From Accumulibacter sp. (GTDB taxonomy: Bacteria; Pseudomonadota; Gammaproteobacteria; Burkholderiales; Rhodocyclaceae), in assembly GCA_017302455.1 (NCBI GenBank), contig JAFLDO010000006.1:1-64000 (forward strand): a stretch of DNA of 64,000 nt. Reading direction: 5' to 3'. Positions 46,697-55,756 of this stretch are shown in pieces. Made by a program: the position numbers and the translations under genes. Each line of letters opens with the position of its first letter. Positions within the stretch are counted from its first letter, which is position 1. The notes below the pieces were generated by a model that made no database searches, was not told where the DNA came from, and worked only from the letters and a program-made list of their open reading frames with translations.

Positions 46697-48202
46697 GTGG
46701 CTGACAGCGACTCGATCGACCAGCTAGTTAGGGATTCTCTGATCCCGATGACGGGCCTGCTGTCGCTGCTGATGCCGGGCAGCGCGACGGTCGGTTTCGC
46801 CATCAAGGGACTTGACGGGCGCTACCGTCTGGCCAACCGGACGATTGAACGACTGCTGTGCGGCGATGGCGAACGTCTTGCCGGAAAATCGGAAGAGGAT
46901 CTGCTGCCGCTGGCCACCTGCCGGCTGCTGGCCGAATCCGACCGGCGCATCCTTGCCGGCGAGACAGCGGCCTCGATCGAGATCGATCTCGCGGTCCATG
47001 GTCAGAACAGCCAATGCCTGTGGCTCAAGCTGCCAGTCCTCGGAGTTGACCGCAAGCTGCAGGCGATTGCCTCCTTGATTGACGAAGCGTCGCCGCAGCC
47101 AGGTTTCGTGGCCATGCAGCAGACACTCGCTCGCCTGCAGCAGAGCAATCGGGAACTGCAGCAGACGGTGGCTGAACTGGAACAGGTGGCCAGCACCGAC
47201 AAGCTGACCGGCGCCTGGAACCGGCACCGGCTCGAAGAGGGCGTACGCAGTGAAATGGATCGCCTGAACAGATATCAACACCGGCTGAGCCTGCTGGTCC
47301 TCGACATCGACTGCTTCAAGCCGATCAACGACCAGCACGGTCATGCGACCGGCGACGCCGTTCTGAAGCGCCTGACGACGCTGCTGCAGGCAAAGCTGCG
47401 CAGCGCCGATTCCCTGGCCCGCTGGGGCGGTGAGGAATTCGTGGTCCTGTGCCCCAACACCGGACGCTCAACGGCCGCCATGCTTGCTGAAAGGTTACGC
47501 CGAGAGGTCGCCATGGCAAAGTTTCCGGCAGCATGCGGGGTCACGGTGAGCATCGGGGTCGCAGAATGCGAACCCGGCGAGAGCTGGGAGCAGTGGTTTG
47601 AGCGCGCTGATGAGGCGCTCTACCGGGCCAAGACCGGGGGCCGCAACCAAGTCCAGGTGGCACCGGAAACGCCGCAACGCGTCGGCCCCGAACAGTACGT
47701 GGTCGCGAACTTCGTTCAACTGGTCTGGCACCCGGCTTATGAATGCGGCAATGAACTAGTCGATCGAGGTCACCGCCAGCTTTTCGCGGACGCCAACGAA
47801 CTGCTGTCGGCAATTCTCGCGGAGCATGCCGTGGAACAGGTGAACGCGATTGTCGATCGCCTCGTCGCCGACATCCTCCAGCACTTTGGCGACGAGGAGG
47901 CGGTGATCGTCGCCGCCGGTTTCCCGGCCGCCGCCGAACACATCGTCCTGCACCGCGCGCTGGTCGATCAGGCGCTACAGCTGACCAAGGCGTACCGCAC
48001 CGGCACGAAGGGGGTTGGTGACGTGTTTCAGTTTCTCGCCTATGACGTGGTCACCAAACACATGCTGGGCGCAGACCGCTTGTTCTTCGACACCCTGCAA
48101 CCCCAGGCGACGGCCACGGAACGGCCAGGCAAGCGGCTGTCAAGCCGGAGCAAGCCACCGCAACGCCAGAGCACTCCGGCAATGCCCGGTCCGCTGGCGT
48201 GA
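46697..48202 (+). CDS. Diguanylate cyclase with PAS and C-terminal hemerythrin domain
   Basis: 501 residues: PAS-like domain (~25-135), short coiled coil (~140-168), GGDEF (~170-325; STDKLTGAWNRHRLEEG, ARWGGEEFVVLCPN, I-site RSAD intact) and a bacteriohemerythrin domain (~335-480). The latter has the iron ligands in order: His in DRGHRQLF, His and Glu in ILQHFGDEEAVI, His and His in EHIVLHRALV, His and Asp in KHMLGADR. It likely ties c-di-GMP synthesis to O2, NO or redox state. The start is GTG at 46697. Last gene of the cluster, 24 bases behind the previous one. Confidence 0.92.
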   Translation: MADSDSIDQLVRDSLIPMTGLLSLLMPGSATVGFAIKGLDGRYRLANRTIERLLCGDGERLAGKSEEDLLPLATCRLLAESDRRILAGETAASIEIDLAVHGQNSQCLWLKLPVLGVDRKLQAIASLIDEASPQPGFVAMQQTLARLQQSNRELQQTVAELEQVASTDKLTGAWNRHRLEEGVRSEMDRLNRYQHRLSLLVLDIDCFKPINDQHGHATGDAVLKRLTTLLQAKLRSADSLARWGGEEFVVLCPNTGRSTAAMLAERLRREVAMAKFPAACGVTVSIGVAECEPGESWEQWFERADEALYRAKTGGRNQVQVAPETPQRVGPEQYVVANFVQLVWHPAYECGNELVDRGHRQLFADANELLSAILAEHAVEQVNAIVDRLVADILQHFGDEEAVIVAAGFPAAAEHIVLHRALVDQALQLTKAYRTGTKGVGDVFQFLAYDVVTKHMLGADRLFFDTLQPQATATERPGKRLSSRSKPPQRQSTPAMPGPLA

Positions 48203-48264
48203 GCAGCAAGCCGGGGTACGACAGCACGAGCGCGCCCATGCGGCAGGTAGCCGCAGGAAAGAAA

Positions 48265-48284
48265 ACCGGGCCATGCGGCCCGGT
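48265..48284. terminator. Bidirectional hairpin terminator
   Basis: ACCGGGCC-ATGC-GGCCCGGT is a perfect 8-bp stem. On the minus strand it is followed by TTTTC and serves the lipoprotein gene, which stops 28 bases before it. On the plus strand it lies 62 bases behind the hemerythrin-cyclase gene. Confidence 0.7.
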
Positions 48285-48311
48285 TGCCCGGCGGGGAAAA
48301 TCCTCCGACGC

Positions 48312-48635
48312 CTACTTGCTGACCGCCGCCTTGGCCTTGTCGGCAGCCTCCTTGGTGGCATCGGCGGCCTTGACGACCATTTCCTTGCCGGCCTCCTTGG
48401 TCGCCGCCATGGCGTCCTTGCCAGCTTCCTTGGTCGCAGTCATGGCATCCTTGCCGGCCTCCTTGGTGGCTTCGGCTGCGGCGCCAACCGCTTCGCCGGC
48501 CTTCTTGGCGGCTTCATCGGCTTTCTGCTTCGCTTCGCTGGCGAGTCGCGCGGCCTCGGCTTTCTTGGCATCGTCACCACAGGCAGCAAGACCGATCGCC
48601 AGGAGGGCGGAAACAACGAGCAGGCGGATTTTCAT
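48312..48635 (-). CDS. Small lipoprotein with 11-residue Ala/Lys repeats
   Basis: 107 residues. Signal peptide with lipobox IGLAAC (Cys ~19), then a strongly helical Ala/Lys/Glu region. Eleven-residue units KEAGKDAMTAT, KEAGKDAMAAT and KEAGKEMVVKA repeat in the second half, an amphipathic pattern like LEA or apolipoprotein helices. I start at ATG 48635, behind GGAG; the longer frame to 48719 has no such support. Probably a free or surface helix anchored by the lipid. Function unknown. It ends with a strong hairpin terminator. Confidence 0.75.
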   Translation of the reverse strand: MKIRLLVVSALLAIGLAACGDDAKKAEAARLASEAKQKADEAAKKAGEAVGAAAEATKEAGKDAMTATKEAGKDAMAATKEAGKEMVVKAADATKEAADKAKAAVSK

Positions 48636-48914
48636 GATTTTGAACTCCAGTAAGGGAATTGATCGGAGAAAGGCCAACCACCGCGCGGTCGGACAGCTCT
48701 TCACGAAAAGCCCGGCCACGATCGACCGCTGGTTTGACAGCGGGCTCGCGACCGGCTTCGCGAATTCGCGCTATCACAACACATTCGCCGGCACGAGTAA
48801 ACCGACTGCCCGGCGGCAGTCGCCGCGACGCCCATCGCCGACCGGCCGACCAGGCCATGTCGCTGCGACCACCGACCGCGGCAGCAACCGCCAGCGAAGT
48901 CTGCAGGGATCTGC

Positions 48915-49832
48915 ATGACTTCCGGCCACCCGCCCCTTGACCCAGCGCTGCGCGCCGCCTTGAGCACGGTCATCGGCGGTGACCGGAATCCGGCGGCAGC
49001 GATCGACTCGGCGACCGAGATCGGCGGCGGTTCGATCTCGCGCGCGCTCCTCGTCGAAAGTGCCGGACAGCGCTGCTTCGTGAAGCTGAATGACGCCAGC
49101 CTGGCCGGGATGTTCGCCGCCGAGGCCAACGGTCTGGGGGCACTGGCTGCCTGTTCGGCGCTGCGCGTACCTCGCGTCTTCGGACACGGCATCTGCGGCC
49201 GGCAGGCCTACCTGGTGCTTGAGTATCTCCCCCTGCAACCCTTGCGCGAACGCCGCCATGGCAGCGAAGCCGGACGCTCGCTGGCCGCACTGCACCGCAT
49301 TCGGGGCCCTCAATTCGGCTGGCAGCACGACAACTTCATCGGCAGCAGCCCGCAGTACAACAAGCAGCAGCGGACCTGGGCTCTGTTCTTCGCCCGCCAG
49401 CGACTCCTGCCACAGCTCGCAATGGCACGGCGCCAGGGTCAACACGGCAAGCTGATCGCCAACGGCGAGCGGCTGGCGGAGAAGGTGCCAGCGCTGTTCA
49501 TCGACCATCAGCCGCAGCCGAGCCTGTTGCACGGCGATCTGTGGTCCGGTAACGCCGCGGTCGATGAAGCGGGAACCCTGACACTGTTCGATCCGGCTGT
49601 CTATTTCGGCGATCGCGAGGCGGATCTGGCGATGACCGAACTGTTCGGCGGCTTTCCCGACAGCTTTTACGTCGCCTACCGCGAGGCCTGGCCGGTGGCC
49701 GATGGTTTTGAACAGCGCAAACTGCTGTACAACCTTTACCATGTACTCAACCACCTGAACCTGTTCGGCAGTGGCTACCTGCACCAGGCCGAGCGGATGA
49801 TCGCCAGGCTGCTGGCAGAGATCGGCGGCTGA
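48915..49832 (+). CDS. Fructosamine kinase family protein
   Basis: 305 residues, the normal length. It has GGSISRALLVESAGQRCFVKLND (start of the kinase-like fold, shown in part), LVLEYLPLQPL, GWQHDNFIGSSPQYN, catalytic SLLHGDLWSGNAAVDE and DPAVYFGDREADLAMTELFGGFP. These kinases phosphorylate ketosamines or ribulosamines on glycated protein and so allow deglycation. It is five bases from the next gene, so the two may be cotranscribed. Confidence 0.9.
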   Translation: MTSGHPPLDPALRAALSTVIGGDRNPAAAIDSATEIGGGSISRALLVESAGQRCFVKLNDASLAGMFAAEANGLGALAACSALRVPRVFGHGICGRQAYLVLEYLPLQPLRERRHGSEAGRSLAALHRIRGPQFGWQHDNFIGSSPQYNKQQRTWALFFARQRLLPQLAMARRQGQHGKLIANGERLAEKVPALFIDHQPQPSLLHGDLWSGNAAVDEAGTLTLFDPAVYFGDREADLAMTELFGGFPDSFYVAYREAWPVADGFEQRKLLYNLYHVLNHLNLFGSGYLHQAERMIARLLAEIGG

Positions 49833-49882
49833 CGACAGTGCCGAATGACCGCCCGCCCCGCAGTCGCTTTCCGGAGGATCCG

Positions 49883-51544
49883 ATGGACGTCGCAACCAGG
49901 GAAGTTGAGCAGCGGGTCAGTCATTTTCGCCAGATTCTCTTGTGGCCACTGCAGTTGATGCCGCTCCCCAAAGACAGCCCTTTGCAGCATCACTATCAGC
50001 TGCTGGAACAGAAGACGCCGGACAATCCGTGGCGCGAACTGGCCGACGAATTCTGCGGCGACCCTGAACAGTTCCACGAGCGCCATTACAGCGAGTTCGT
50101 CACTTTCCTGCCTTACGTGCAACGCTTCCTCTACGGCGAGAAGGGGGGCGAGGAGACTGACCCCCGCTATGGCGAATCACCGATCCGCATCTTCCGCCGT
50201 CAGGATGTAGCGAAGGTGCGCATGACCTTCAAGGAAAGTGAAACGCCACTCAGCTTCGACATCGTCCACCTCGATCTCTATTTCTTCTACGATATCGACG
50301 TGGTCATCCTGGTTGTCGAGATCGCAGCCGACAATCTCGGCCTGCGGCAGGTCCAGGACACCCTTTACCGCTTTGGCCGGGCTTACCCACCGTATTGGGA
50401 CGAGGACGGCAGCGGTGGCCACTGCCTCAGGTGCGCCGAATGGATGGCGGCGGACGGTGCGGTGCTGGCAGTCTCCGATTACGAGAAACGCGGTAAGTAT
50501 CTCTCTTTCGTCAGCCGCTTCCGCGCGCCGTGCATCTCGTCGCACTGGGAATTCCTGTTGCGACCGCTGGTCCTCCACCACTCCGACGAGGACGGCCCGG
50601 TCCGCTACCGGCAAATCGAGTATCACCGCATGCCGCTGCTCGCCTACCTGGCGATGGACGATCCGCGCAGCCTGAGTCGCGGCGACTTTGCCCGCCTCGT
50701 ACTGGTCAGCGGACCGGGAAAGAGCGGCTCGCTGCCCTACTCCGACCAGCACCTCGAAGGCTTCGAGATGCGCTTCTGCTACGACCGCTATTGGCATCCG
50801 CAAGCCGACCAGCCCGGCACCCGCCTGCTCTCCTGCGGCCACGCCTTTGTCATGGTCGGCAGCGCCCATGATGCCTATTTCACAGGGCTGGAGAACGGTC
50901 TGCTCGGGCAGTTTCGCCACCAGTTCTTCCTCCTGGCACTGATTCCGCATTTCCACAAGGCGGCTTTGCTGATGCTCTCCGATCGTCTGGTCACGGCACT
51001 AAACCGGCTGGAGATCGGCAATGCCGAAGCGGTCAAGCAGTTCAAGCGGGCAATTCGCGAGATCCTCGAGGTCTTCCTGCGCTTCACCCACCGCTACTGG
51101 TTCTACGAGATCTCCGACCAGGCGCAGGCGCGGGCTCTATTCAGCATGACCCGCGAGCACCTGGGAACCGAGCGGGTGTATACCGAACTGCGTGAGGAAA
51201 TCCAGGACATGAGCCAGTACCTCGACAGCGACAGCCTGCGCAGGCAGGCCAACACGGTCGTCCGGTTGACCGTGGTGACCACCGCGGGCCTGATAGCGAC
51301 CATCAGCACCGGTTTTCTCGGCATGAATCTGATCGATGCTGCACAGGACCCCCTGCCCGACCGGCTGCTTTTTTTCGCGCTCGTCTTCCTGCCCTCCGCA
51401 TTGCTCACCGGTTTCGCCATCGTCAAGTCGAAGCGGCTGTCGGACTTCCTCGAAGCGCTCTCCGACGAACGCCTGTCGCAGCGTGACAAACTCGCCACCC
51501 TCGTCGCCGTCTGGCGAAAGAAGCGCCCGCCGGGCCCGGGGTGA
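49883..51544 (+). CDS. CorA-like membrane protein with a large N-terminal soluble domain
   Basis: 553 residues. The first ~445 are soluble and acidic, with no family I can name (FYDIDVVILVVEIAADNLG, GHCLRCAEWMAADG). A long helix precedes two membrane segments near the C-terminus: TTAGLIATISTGFLGMNL and LLFFALVFLPSALLTGFAIV. The GMN tripeptide at the end of the first segment is the ion-selectivity signature of the CorA superfamily, and the two-helix C-terminal layout fits. CorA proteins are usually 300-370 residues, so the soluble part is exceptional. Start at ATG 49883 with GGAGG; a frame from 49838 exists. Confidence 0.7.
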   Translation: MDVATREVEQRVSHFRQILLWPLQLMPLPKDSPLQHHYQLLEQKTPDNPWRELADEFCGDPEQFHERHYSEFVTFLPYVQRFLYGEKGGEETDPRYGESPIRIFRRQDVAKVRMTFKESETPLSFDIVHLDLYFFYDIDVVILVVEIAADNLGLRQVQDTLYRFGRAYPPYWDEDGSGGHCLRCAEWMAADGAVLAVSDYEKRGKYLSFVSRFRAPCISSHWEFLLRPLVLHHSDEDGPVRYRQIEYHRMPLLAYLAMDDPRSLSRGDFARLVLVSGPGKSGSLPYSDQHLEGFEMRFCYDRYWHPQADQPGTRLLSCGHAFVMVGSAHDAYFTGLENGLLGQFRHQFFLLALIPHFHKAALLMLSDRLVTALNRLEIGNAEAVKQFKRAIREILEVFLRFTHRYWFYEISDQAQARALFSMTREHLGTERVYTELREEIQDMSQYLDSDSLRRQANTVVRLTVVTTAGLIATISTGFLGMNLIDAAQDPLPDRLLFFALVFLPSALLTGFAIVKSKRLSDFLEALSDERLSQRDKLATLVAVWRKKRPPGPG

Positions 51545-51664
51545 GCCAGTGTGAATGCTTTGTTGCCACCAGAGGTGTAGATTGCAGCTCGCGCCAGGCC
51601 GTTTCCATTATCGCCTGAAGGTCACCGCGGGGAGCACCAGCCGATGGCGACTTTGGACGCAGGT

Positions 51665-51690
51665 AAGGCCTTGGCCGCAAGGCTTTGGCC
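51665..51690. repeat. Two tandem near-identical 12-mers (AAGGCYTTGGCC)
   Basis: AAGGCCTTGGCC at 51665-51676 and AAGGCTTTGGCC at 51679-51690 differ at one base. Each unit is nearly palindromic (GGCC...GGCC), so the pair can also form a hairpin. It lies upstream of the small unknown gene. Confidence 0.5.
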
Positions 51691-51741
51691 TTGACGCAAG
51701 TCGGATCCAGGATGCTCTTGGCGTGCATAATGGGCAGCGAC

Positions 51742-52068
51742 ATGAGTGACCAATCGATAACCACCATTCCCGCGCGGGCCCAGACGCTCACGGTGCTCCG
51801 TTACATGAGCCCGCGGGAGCCCATCCTGATGCTTCCCGGCGAGGAAGATGGTTACGGCACTCGCTGGACGCTGAGTGGTCAGCAGGTCCAACCTGCCATC
51901 GCGCAGTACCTCATGGCGCGAGGTTTGATTGCCGAGACCGGGCGGACCGAACTCGGCGCCCGCAAGCTCACACTCACCACCGCAGGCCTACGCGTTCGGG
52001 AGGATGGCATCCACTGGTGGTCGGGACTGAGCCTGAGCGAAAAGCTGAGGGTCATCATTTTCGGGTGA
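51742..52068 (+). CDS. Small protein of unknown function, possibly winged-helix
   Basis: 108 residues from the ATG at 51742 (MSDQSITTIPARAQTLTVL). The middle part (GQQVQPAIAQYLMARGLIAE, then LTLTTAGLRVREDG) has the helix-helix-strand pattern of winged-helix proteins, where a C-terminal region follows a loss-of-charge strand pair. No signal peptide or membrane helix. A frame to 51685 exists, and ATG 51730 is another start. A strong hairpin terminator follows 20 bases after the stop. I do not recognise the family. Confidence 0.6.
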   Translation: MSDQSITTIPARAQTLTVLRYMSPREPILMLPGEEDGYGTRWTLSGQQVQPAIAQYLMARGLIAETGRTELGARKLTLTTAGLRVREDGIHWWSGLSLSEKLRVIIFG

Positions 52069-52088
52069 ACAGGGCCGCCTGAAGGACC

Positions 52089-52112
52089 AAGGCCCGCCTT
52101 GCGGCGGGCCTT
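52089..52112. terminator. Bidirectional terminator hairpin
   Basis: AAGGCCCGCC-TTGC-GGCGGGCCTT is a perfect 10-bp stem with a 4-base loop. It separates the convergent small gene (stop 52068) and the pccA gene (stop 52145) and can end both transcripts. Confidence 0.85.
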
Positions 52113-52144
52113 GGGTTGCCAGCGATCGTGTCACCGCAACGAGA

Positions 52145-54133
52145 CTACTCGAACTCGATAATCACCTGATCGACCGACAGACTTTCGCCAGCCGTGGCGA
52201 CAACCTTCTTGACCTTGCAGTCACGCTCGGCCTTGAGAACGTTCTCCATCTTCATGGCCTCGATCACCGCGAGTTTTTCGCCGGCGGCGACTGCTTCGCC
52301 TTCCGTCACCGATACCTCGCGCAACAGACCGGGCATTGGCGAGAGCAGGAACCTGGAAAGATCCGGCGGTACCTTCTTCGGCATCAGCGCCAGCATGCGG
52401 GCGGCGTTGGCGGTCATCACCGTCGCCTTGACCTGTTTGCCGAAGTGGACGACGCGATAGAGCAGGCCGATCCGCTCGAGTTGCAAGCAGAGCGGTACGC
52501 CGTTGCAGGTCCCGTGGAAAACAAGTTCGCCGAACCGCCAGTCGGAAACGAGATCGTAGCGATCGACACCGTGCGTGACTGAATAGCCGCCAGTGATCGG
52601 CGTGACCACCACCGGGTAATCCTTACCTTCCATCTGGACGACCCACTCAGTCCCCACCTTGCGCTGGTGACCCGGCATCTGGCCGCTGACCTGGACCGCG
52701 CGATCAATATAGCGCCGACGACCAAAAGCGGCGACGGCGGCGAGCAGACCCGGGTCATCGTGCACCACGTCGGAGGCAACGAAGCCATTGGGAAACTCTT
52801 CGGCGATGAACGAGGTGGTGAACACCCCGGACAGGAAGCGCGGATTCTGCATCAGCGCTGCCTGAAACGGTATGTTGGAATCGATGCCTCGAATCACGAA
52901 GGCACTGAGCGCGTCACGCAAGCGGCTGATCGCCTGGTCGCGGGTCGCGCCGTGACAGATCAGCTTGGCGATCATCGAGTCGTAATACATCGAAATCTCG
53001 CCGCCTTCAAAGACGCCGGTATCGACCCGGACCTGGCCTTCGATGGTTTCGGGCGGCCGATACTTGACCAGACGACCGACGGAAGGCAGGAATCCGCGGA
53101 ACGGGTCTTCGGCGTTGATCCGGCACTCGATCGCCCAGCCGTTCGGCTTGATGTCCTCCTGCTTGAACGGCAGGGGTTCGCCGGCGGCAACACGGATCAT
53201 CAGCTCGACGAGGTCTACGCCGGTGATCATTTCGGTCACCGGGTGTTCGACCTGCAGGCGGGTGTTCATTTCAAGGAAGTAGAACGACTTGTCGGAACCG
53301 ACCACGAACTCGACGGTTCCCGCGCTCTGATAGTTGACCGCTTTGGCCAGAGCGACGGCCTGCTCACCCATCGCCTTGCGGATCTTGTCGTCAATGAATG
53401 GTGACGGCGCTTCCTCGAGCACCTTCTGATGCCGCCGCTGGATTGAACACTCGCGCTCGAGCAGGTAGACGGTGTTGCCGAACGAGTCGGCAATCACCTG
53501 GATCTCGATGTGATGCGGTCCTTCGACGAACTTCTCGATGAACACACGATCGTCGCCAAAACTGTTGCGAGCTTCATTGCGGCAGGCTTCGAAGCCCTCG
53601 AATGCCTCCTTGTCGTTGAAAGCGACGCGCAGGCCCTTGCCGCCGCCGCCGGCAGAAGCCTTGATCATCACCGGGTAACCGATTCCCTTGGCGATCTCGA
53701 CGGCTTGGGCGGAGTCGGTGATCTCTGCGTTGTAGCCGGGAATGGTGTTGACCTTGGCCTCCATCGCCAGCTTCTTCGAGGCGATCTTGTCGCCCATCGC
53801 GGCCACCGAATAGTGCTTCGGCCCGATGAAGATGATGCCGTTGTCTTCAAGACGGCGCGAGAACTCCTCGTTCTCGGAAAGGAAGCCGTAGCCAGGGTGC
53901 ACTGCCTCGGCGCCGGTCTGCTTGCAGGCGGCGATGATCTTGTCGATCACCAGATACGATTCCTTGGACGCTGCCGGGCCGATACAGACCCCCTCATCGG
54001 CCATCAGCACGTGCATCGAGTCCTTGTCGGCTTCGGAATAGACCGCGACCGTCCTGATACCCATTTTCTTGGCGGTCTTCATCACCCGGCAGGCAATCTC
54101 ACCCCGGTTGGCGATCAGTATTTTCTTGAACAT
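52145..54133 (-). CDS. pccA: Acetyl/propionyl-CoA carboxylase, biotin-carrying alpha subunit
   Basis: 662 residues. Biotin carboxylase part (~1-450): FKKILIANRGEIACRVMKTA, VHPGYGFLSENEEF, KASAGGGGKGLRVAF (ATP loop), FLEMNTRLQVEHPVTE. A BT linker domain follows, then the biotinyl domain with the biotin Lys in IEAMKMENVLKAE near residue 625. It carboxylates its own biotin with bicarbonate and ATP. With pccB it makes methylmalonyl-CoA from propionyl-CoA. It is the last gene of the operon, 19 bases behind pccB, with GGGGAG before its ATG. Confidence 0.95.
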   Translation of the reverse strand: MFKKILIANRGEIACRVMKTAKKMGIRTVAVYSEADKDSMHVLMADEGVCIGPAASKESYLVIDKIIAACKQTGAEAVHPGYGFLSENEEFSRRLEDNGIIFIGPKHYSVAAMGDKIASKKLAMEAKVNTIPGYNAEITDSAQAVEIAKGIGYPVMIKASAGGGGKGLRVAFNDKEAFEGFEACRNEARNSFGDDRVFIEKFVEGPHHIEIQVIADSFGNTVYLLERECSIQRRHQKVLEEAPSPFIDDKIRKAMGEQAVALAKAVNYQSAGTVEFVVGSDKSFYFLEMNTRLQVEHPVTEMITGVDLVELMIRVAAGEPLPFKQEDIKPNGWAIECRINAEDPFRGFLPSVGRLVKYRPPETIEGQVRVDTGVFEGGEISMYYDSMIAKLICHGATRDQAISRLRDALSAFVIRGIDSNIPFQAALMQNPRFLSGVFTTSFIAEEFPNGFVASDVVHDDPGLLAAVAAFGRRRYIDRAVQVSGQMPGHQRKVGTEWVVQMEGKDYPVVVTPITGGYSVTHGVDRYDLVSDWRFGELVFHGTCNGVPLCLQLERIGLLYRVVHFGKQVKATVMTANAARMLALMPKKVPPDLSRFLLSPMPGLLREVSVTEGEAVAAGEKLAVIEAMKMENVLKAERDCKVKKVVATAGESLSVDQVIIEFE

Positions 54134-54152
54134 CTCTATTTCTCCCCGTGGA

Positions 54153-55685
54153 TCAAAGCGGAATGTTGCCGTGCTTGCGCCACGGGTTTTCCAGCTGCTT
54201 GTTGCGCAACATGGCGAGAGAACGGCAGATACGCTTGCGGGTCTCGTTCGGCATGATCACGTCGTCGATGAAGCCGCGCGCACCGGCAACAAAGGGATTG
54301 GCAAACTTGGCCTTGTACTCGGCTTCGCGGGCTGCCAGCTTGGCCGGGTCACCCTTTTCCTCGCGGAAAATGATCTCGACCGCGCCTTTCGGACCCATGA
54401 CCGCAATTTCGGCTGACGGCCAGGCGAAGTTGACGTCGCCGCGCAGGTGCTTGGAGGCCATCACGTCATAGGCACCGCCATAAGCCTTGCGGGTGATCAC
54501 GGTGATCTTCGGCACCGTGCACTCAGCGTAGGCATACAGGAGTTTGGCGCCATGCTTGATGATGCCGCCGTACTCCTGCGCGGTGCCGGGCATGAAGCCA
54601 GGCACGTCAACGAAGGTCACCACTGGAATGTTGAAAGCGTCGCAGTAGCGGACGAAGCGGGCGGCCTTGATCGAACTCTTGATGTCGAGGCAGCCGGCAA
54701 GCACCAGCGGCTGGTTGGCGACGATGCCGACCGTCGAGCCATCCATCCGGGCGAACCCAATCACGATGTTCTTGGCGTACTCGCGCTGCAGTTCAAAGAA
54801 GTCACCGTCATCGGCAACCTTGATGATCAGTTCCTTGATGTTGTATGGCTTGTTGGGATTGTCCGGCACCAGCGTGTCGAGCGAGAAATCAAGCCGCTCA
54901 GCCGGATCCTGCGACGGAAGGCGCGGCGGCTTTTCCCGGTTGTTCGACGGCAGGAAGCTGATGAAGCGGCGAATCATCATCAGCGCTTCGACGTCGTTCT
55001 CGAAAGCCAGGTCGGCAACACCCGACTTGCTGGTATGCGTCACGGCGCCACCGAGTTCCTCTGCAGTAACGTCTTCATGGGTCACCGTCTTGACCACTTC
55101 CGGGCCGGTGACGAACATGTAGGACGAATCCTTGACCATGAAGATGAAGTCGGTCATCGACGGGCTGTAGACCGCGCCACCGGCACAAGGGCCCATGATC
55201 AGGGAAATCTGTGGCACGACGCCCGAGGCAAGAACGTTGCGCTGGAAAACGTCGGCGTAACCGGCGAGCGAAGCGACACCCTCCTGGATGCGCGCACCGC
55301 CCGAATCGTTGAGACCGATCACCGGTGCCCCGACCTTGATCGCATGATCCATCACCTTGCAGATCTTCTCTGCATGCGCCTCCGAGAGGGAACCGCCGAA
55401 GACAGTGAAGTCCTGCGAGAAGACGAACATCAGCCGGCCGTTGATCGTGCCGCAGCCGATGACCACACCGTCGCCTGGCACTGACTGTTCGGCCATGCCG
55501 AAGTCATTGCAGCGGTGCTCCTTGAACATGTCCCACTCTTCGAAAGACCCGGTATCGAGCAGCAGCTCGATGCGCTCGCGGGCAGCCAGTTTGCCCTTGC
55601 TGTGCTGGCTGTCAATGCGTTTCTGGCCACCACCCAAACAGGCCGCCGCGCGCTTTTCTGCAAGCTGGCGAATGATGTCGTGCAT
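54153..55685 (-). CDS. pccB: Propionyl-CoA carboxylase beta subunit
   Basis: 510 residues, the usual length. Carboxyltransferase halves are clear: [59 protein letters not shown] (oxyanion region) and [27 protein letters not shown], then [18 protein letters not shown]. It moves the carboxyl group from biotin to propionyl-CoA. It sits between meaB and pccA on one transcript; a GGGAG box precedes the ATG. Confidence 0.95.
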   Translation of the reverse strand: MHDIIRQLAEKRAAACLGGGQKRIDSQHSKGKLAARERIELLLDTGSFEEWDMFKEHRCNDFGMAEQSVPGDGVVIGCGTINGRLMFVFSQDFTVFGGSLSEAHAEKICKVMDHAIKVGAPVIGLNDSGGARIQEGVASLAGYADVFQRNVLASGVVPQISLIMGPCAGGAVYSPSMTDFIFMVKDSSYMFVTGPEVVKTVTHEDVTAEELGGAVTHTSKSGVADLAFENDVEALMMIRRFISFLPSNNREKPPRLPSQDPAERLDFSLDTLVPDNPNKPYNIKELIIKVADDGDFFELQREYAKNIVIGFARMDGSTVGIVANQPLVLAGCLDIKSSIKAARFVRYCDAFNIPVVTFVDVPGFMPGTAQEYGGIIKHGAKLLYAYAECTVPKITVITRKAYGGAYDVMASKHLRGDVNFAWPSAEIAVMGPKGAVEIIFREEKGDPAKLAAREAEYKAKFANPFVAGARGFIDDVIMPNETRKRICRSLAMLRNKQLENPWRKHGNIPL

Positions 55686-55756
55686 ATGTTCTACTCCCTA
55701 ACGGTCGCGTCAATCAGAACTACTAAACAAGTTGGAGGATCTCGGTCCCTGCAATG

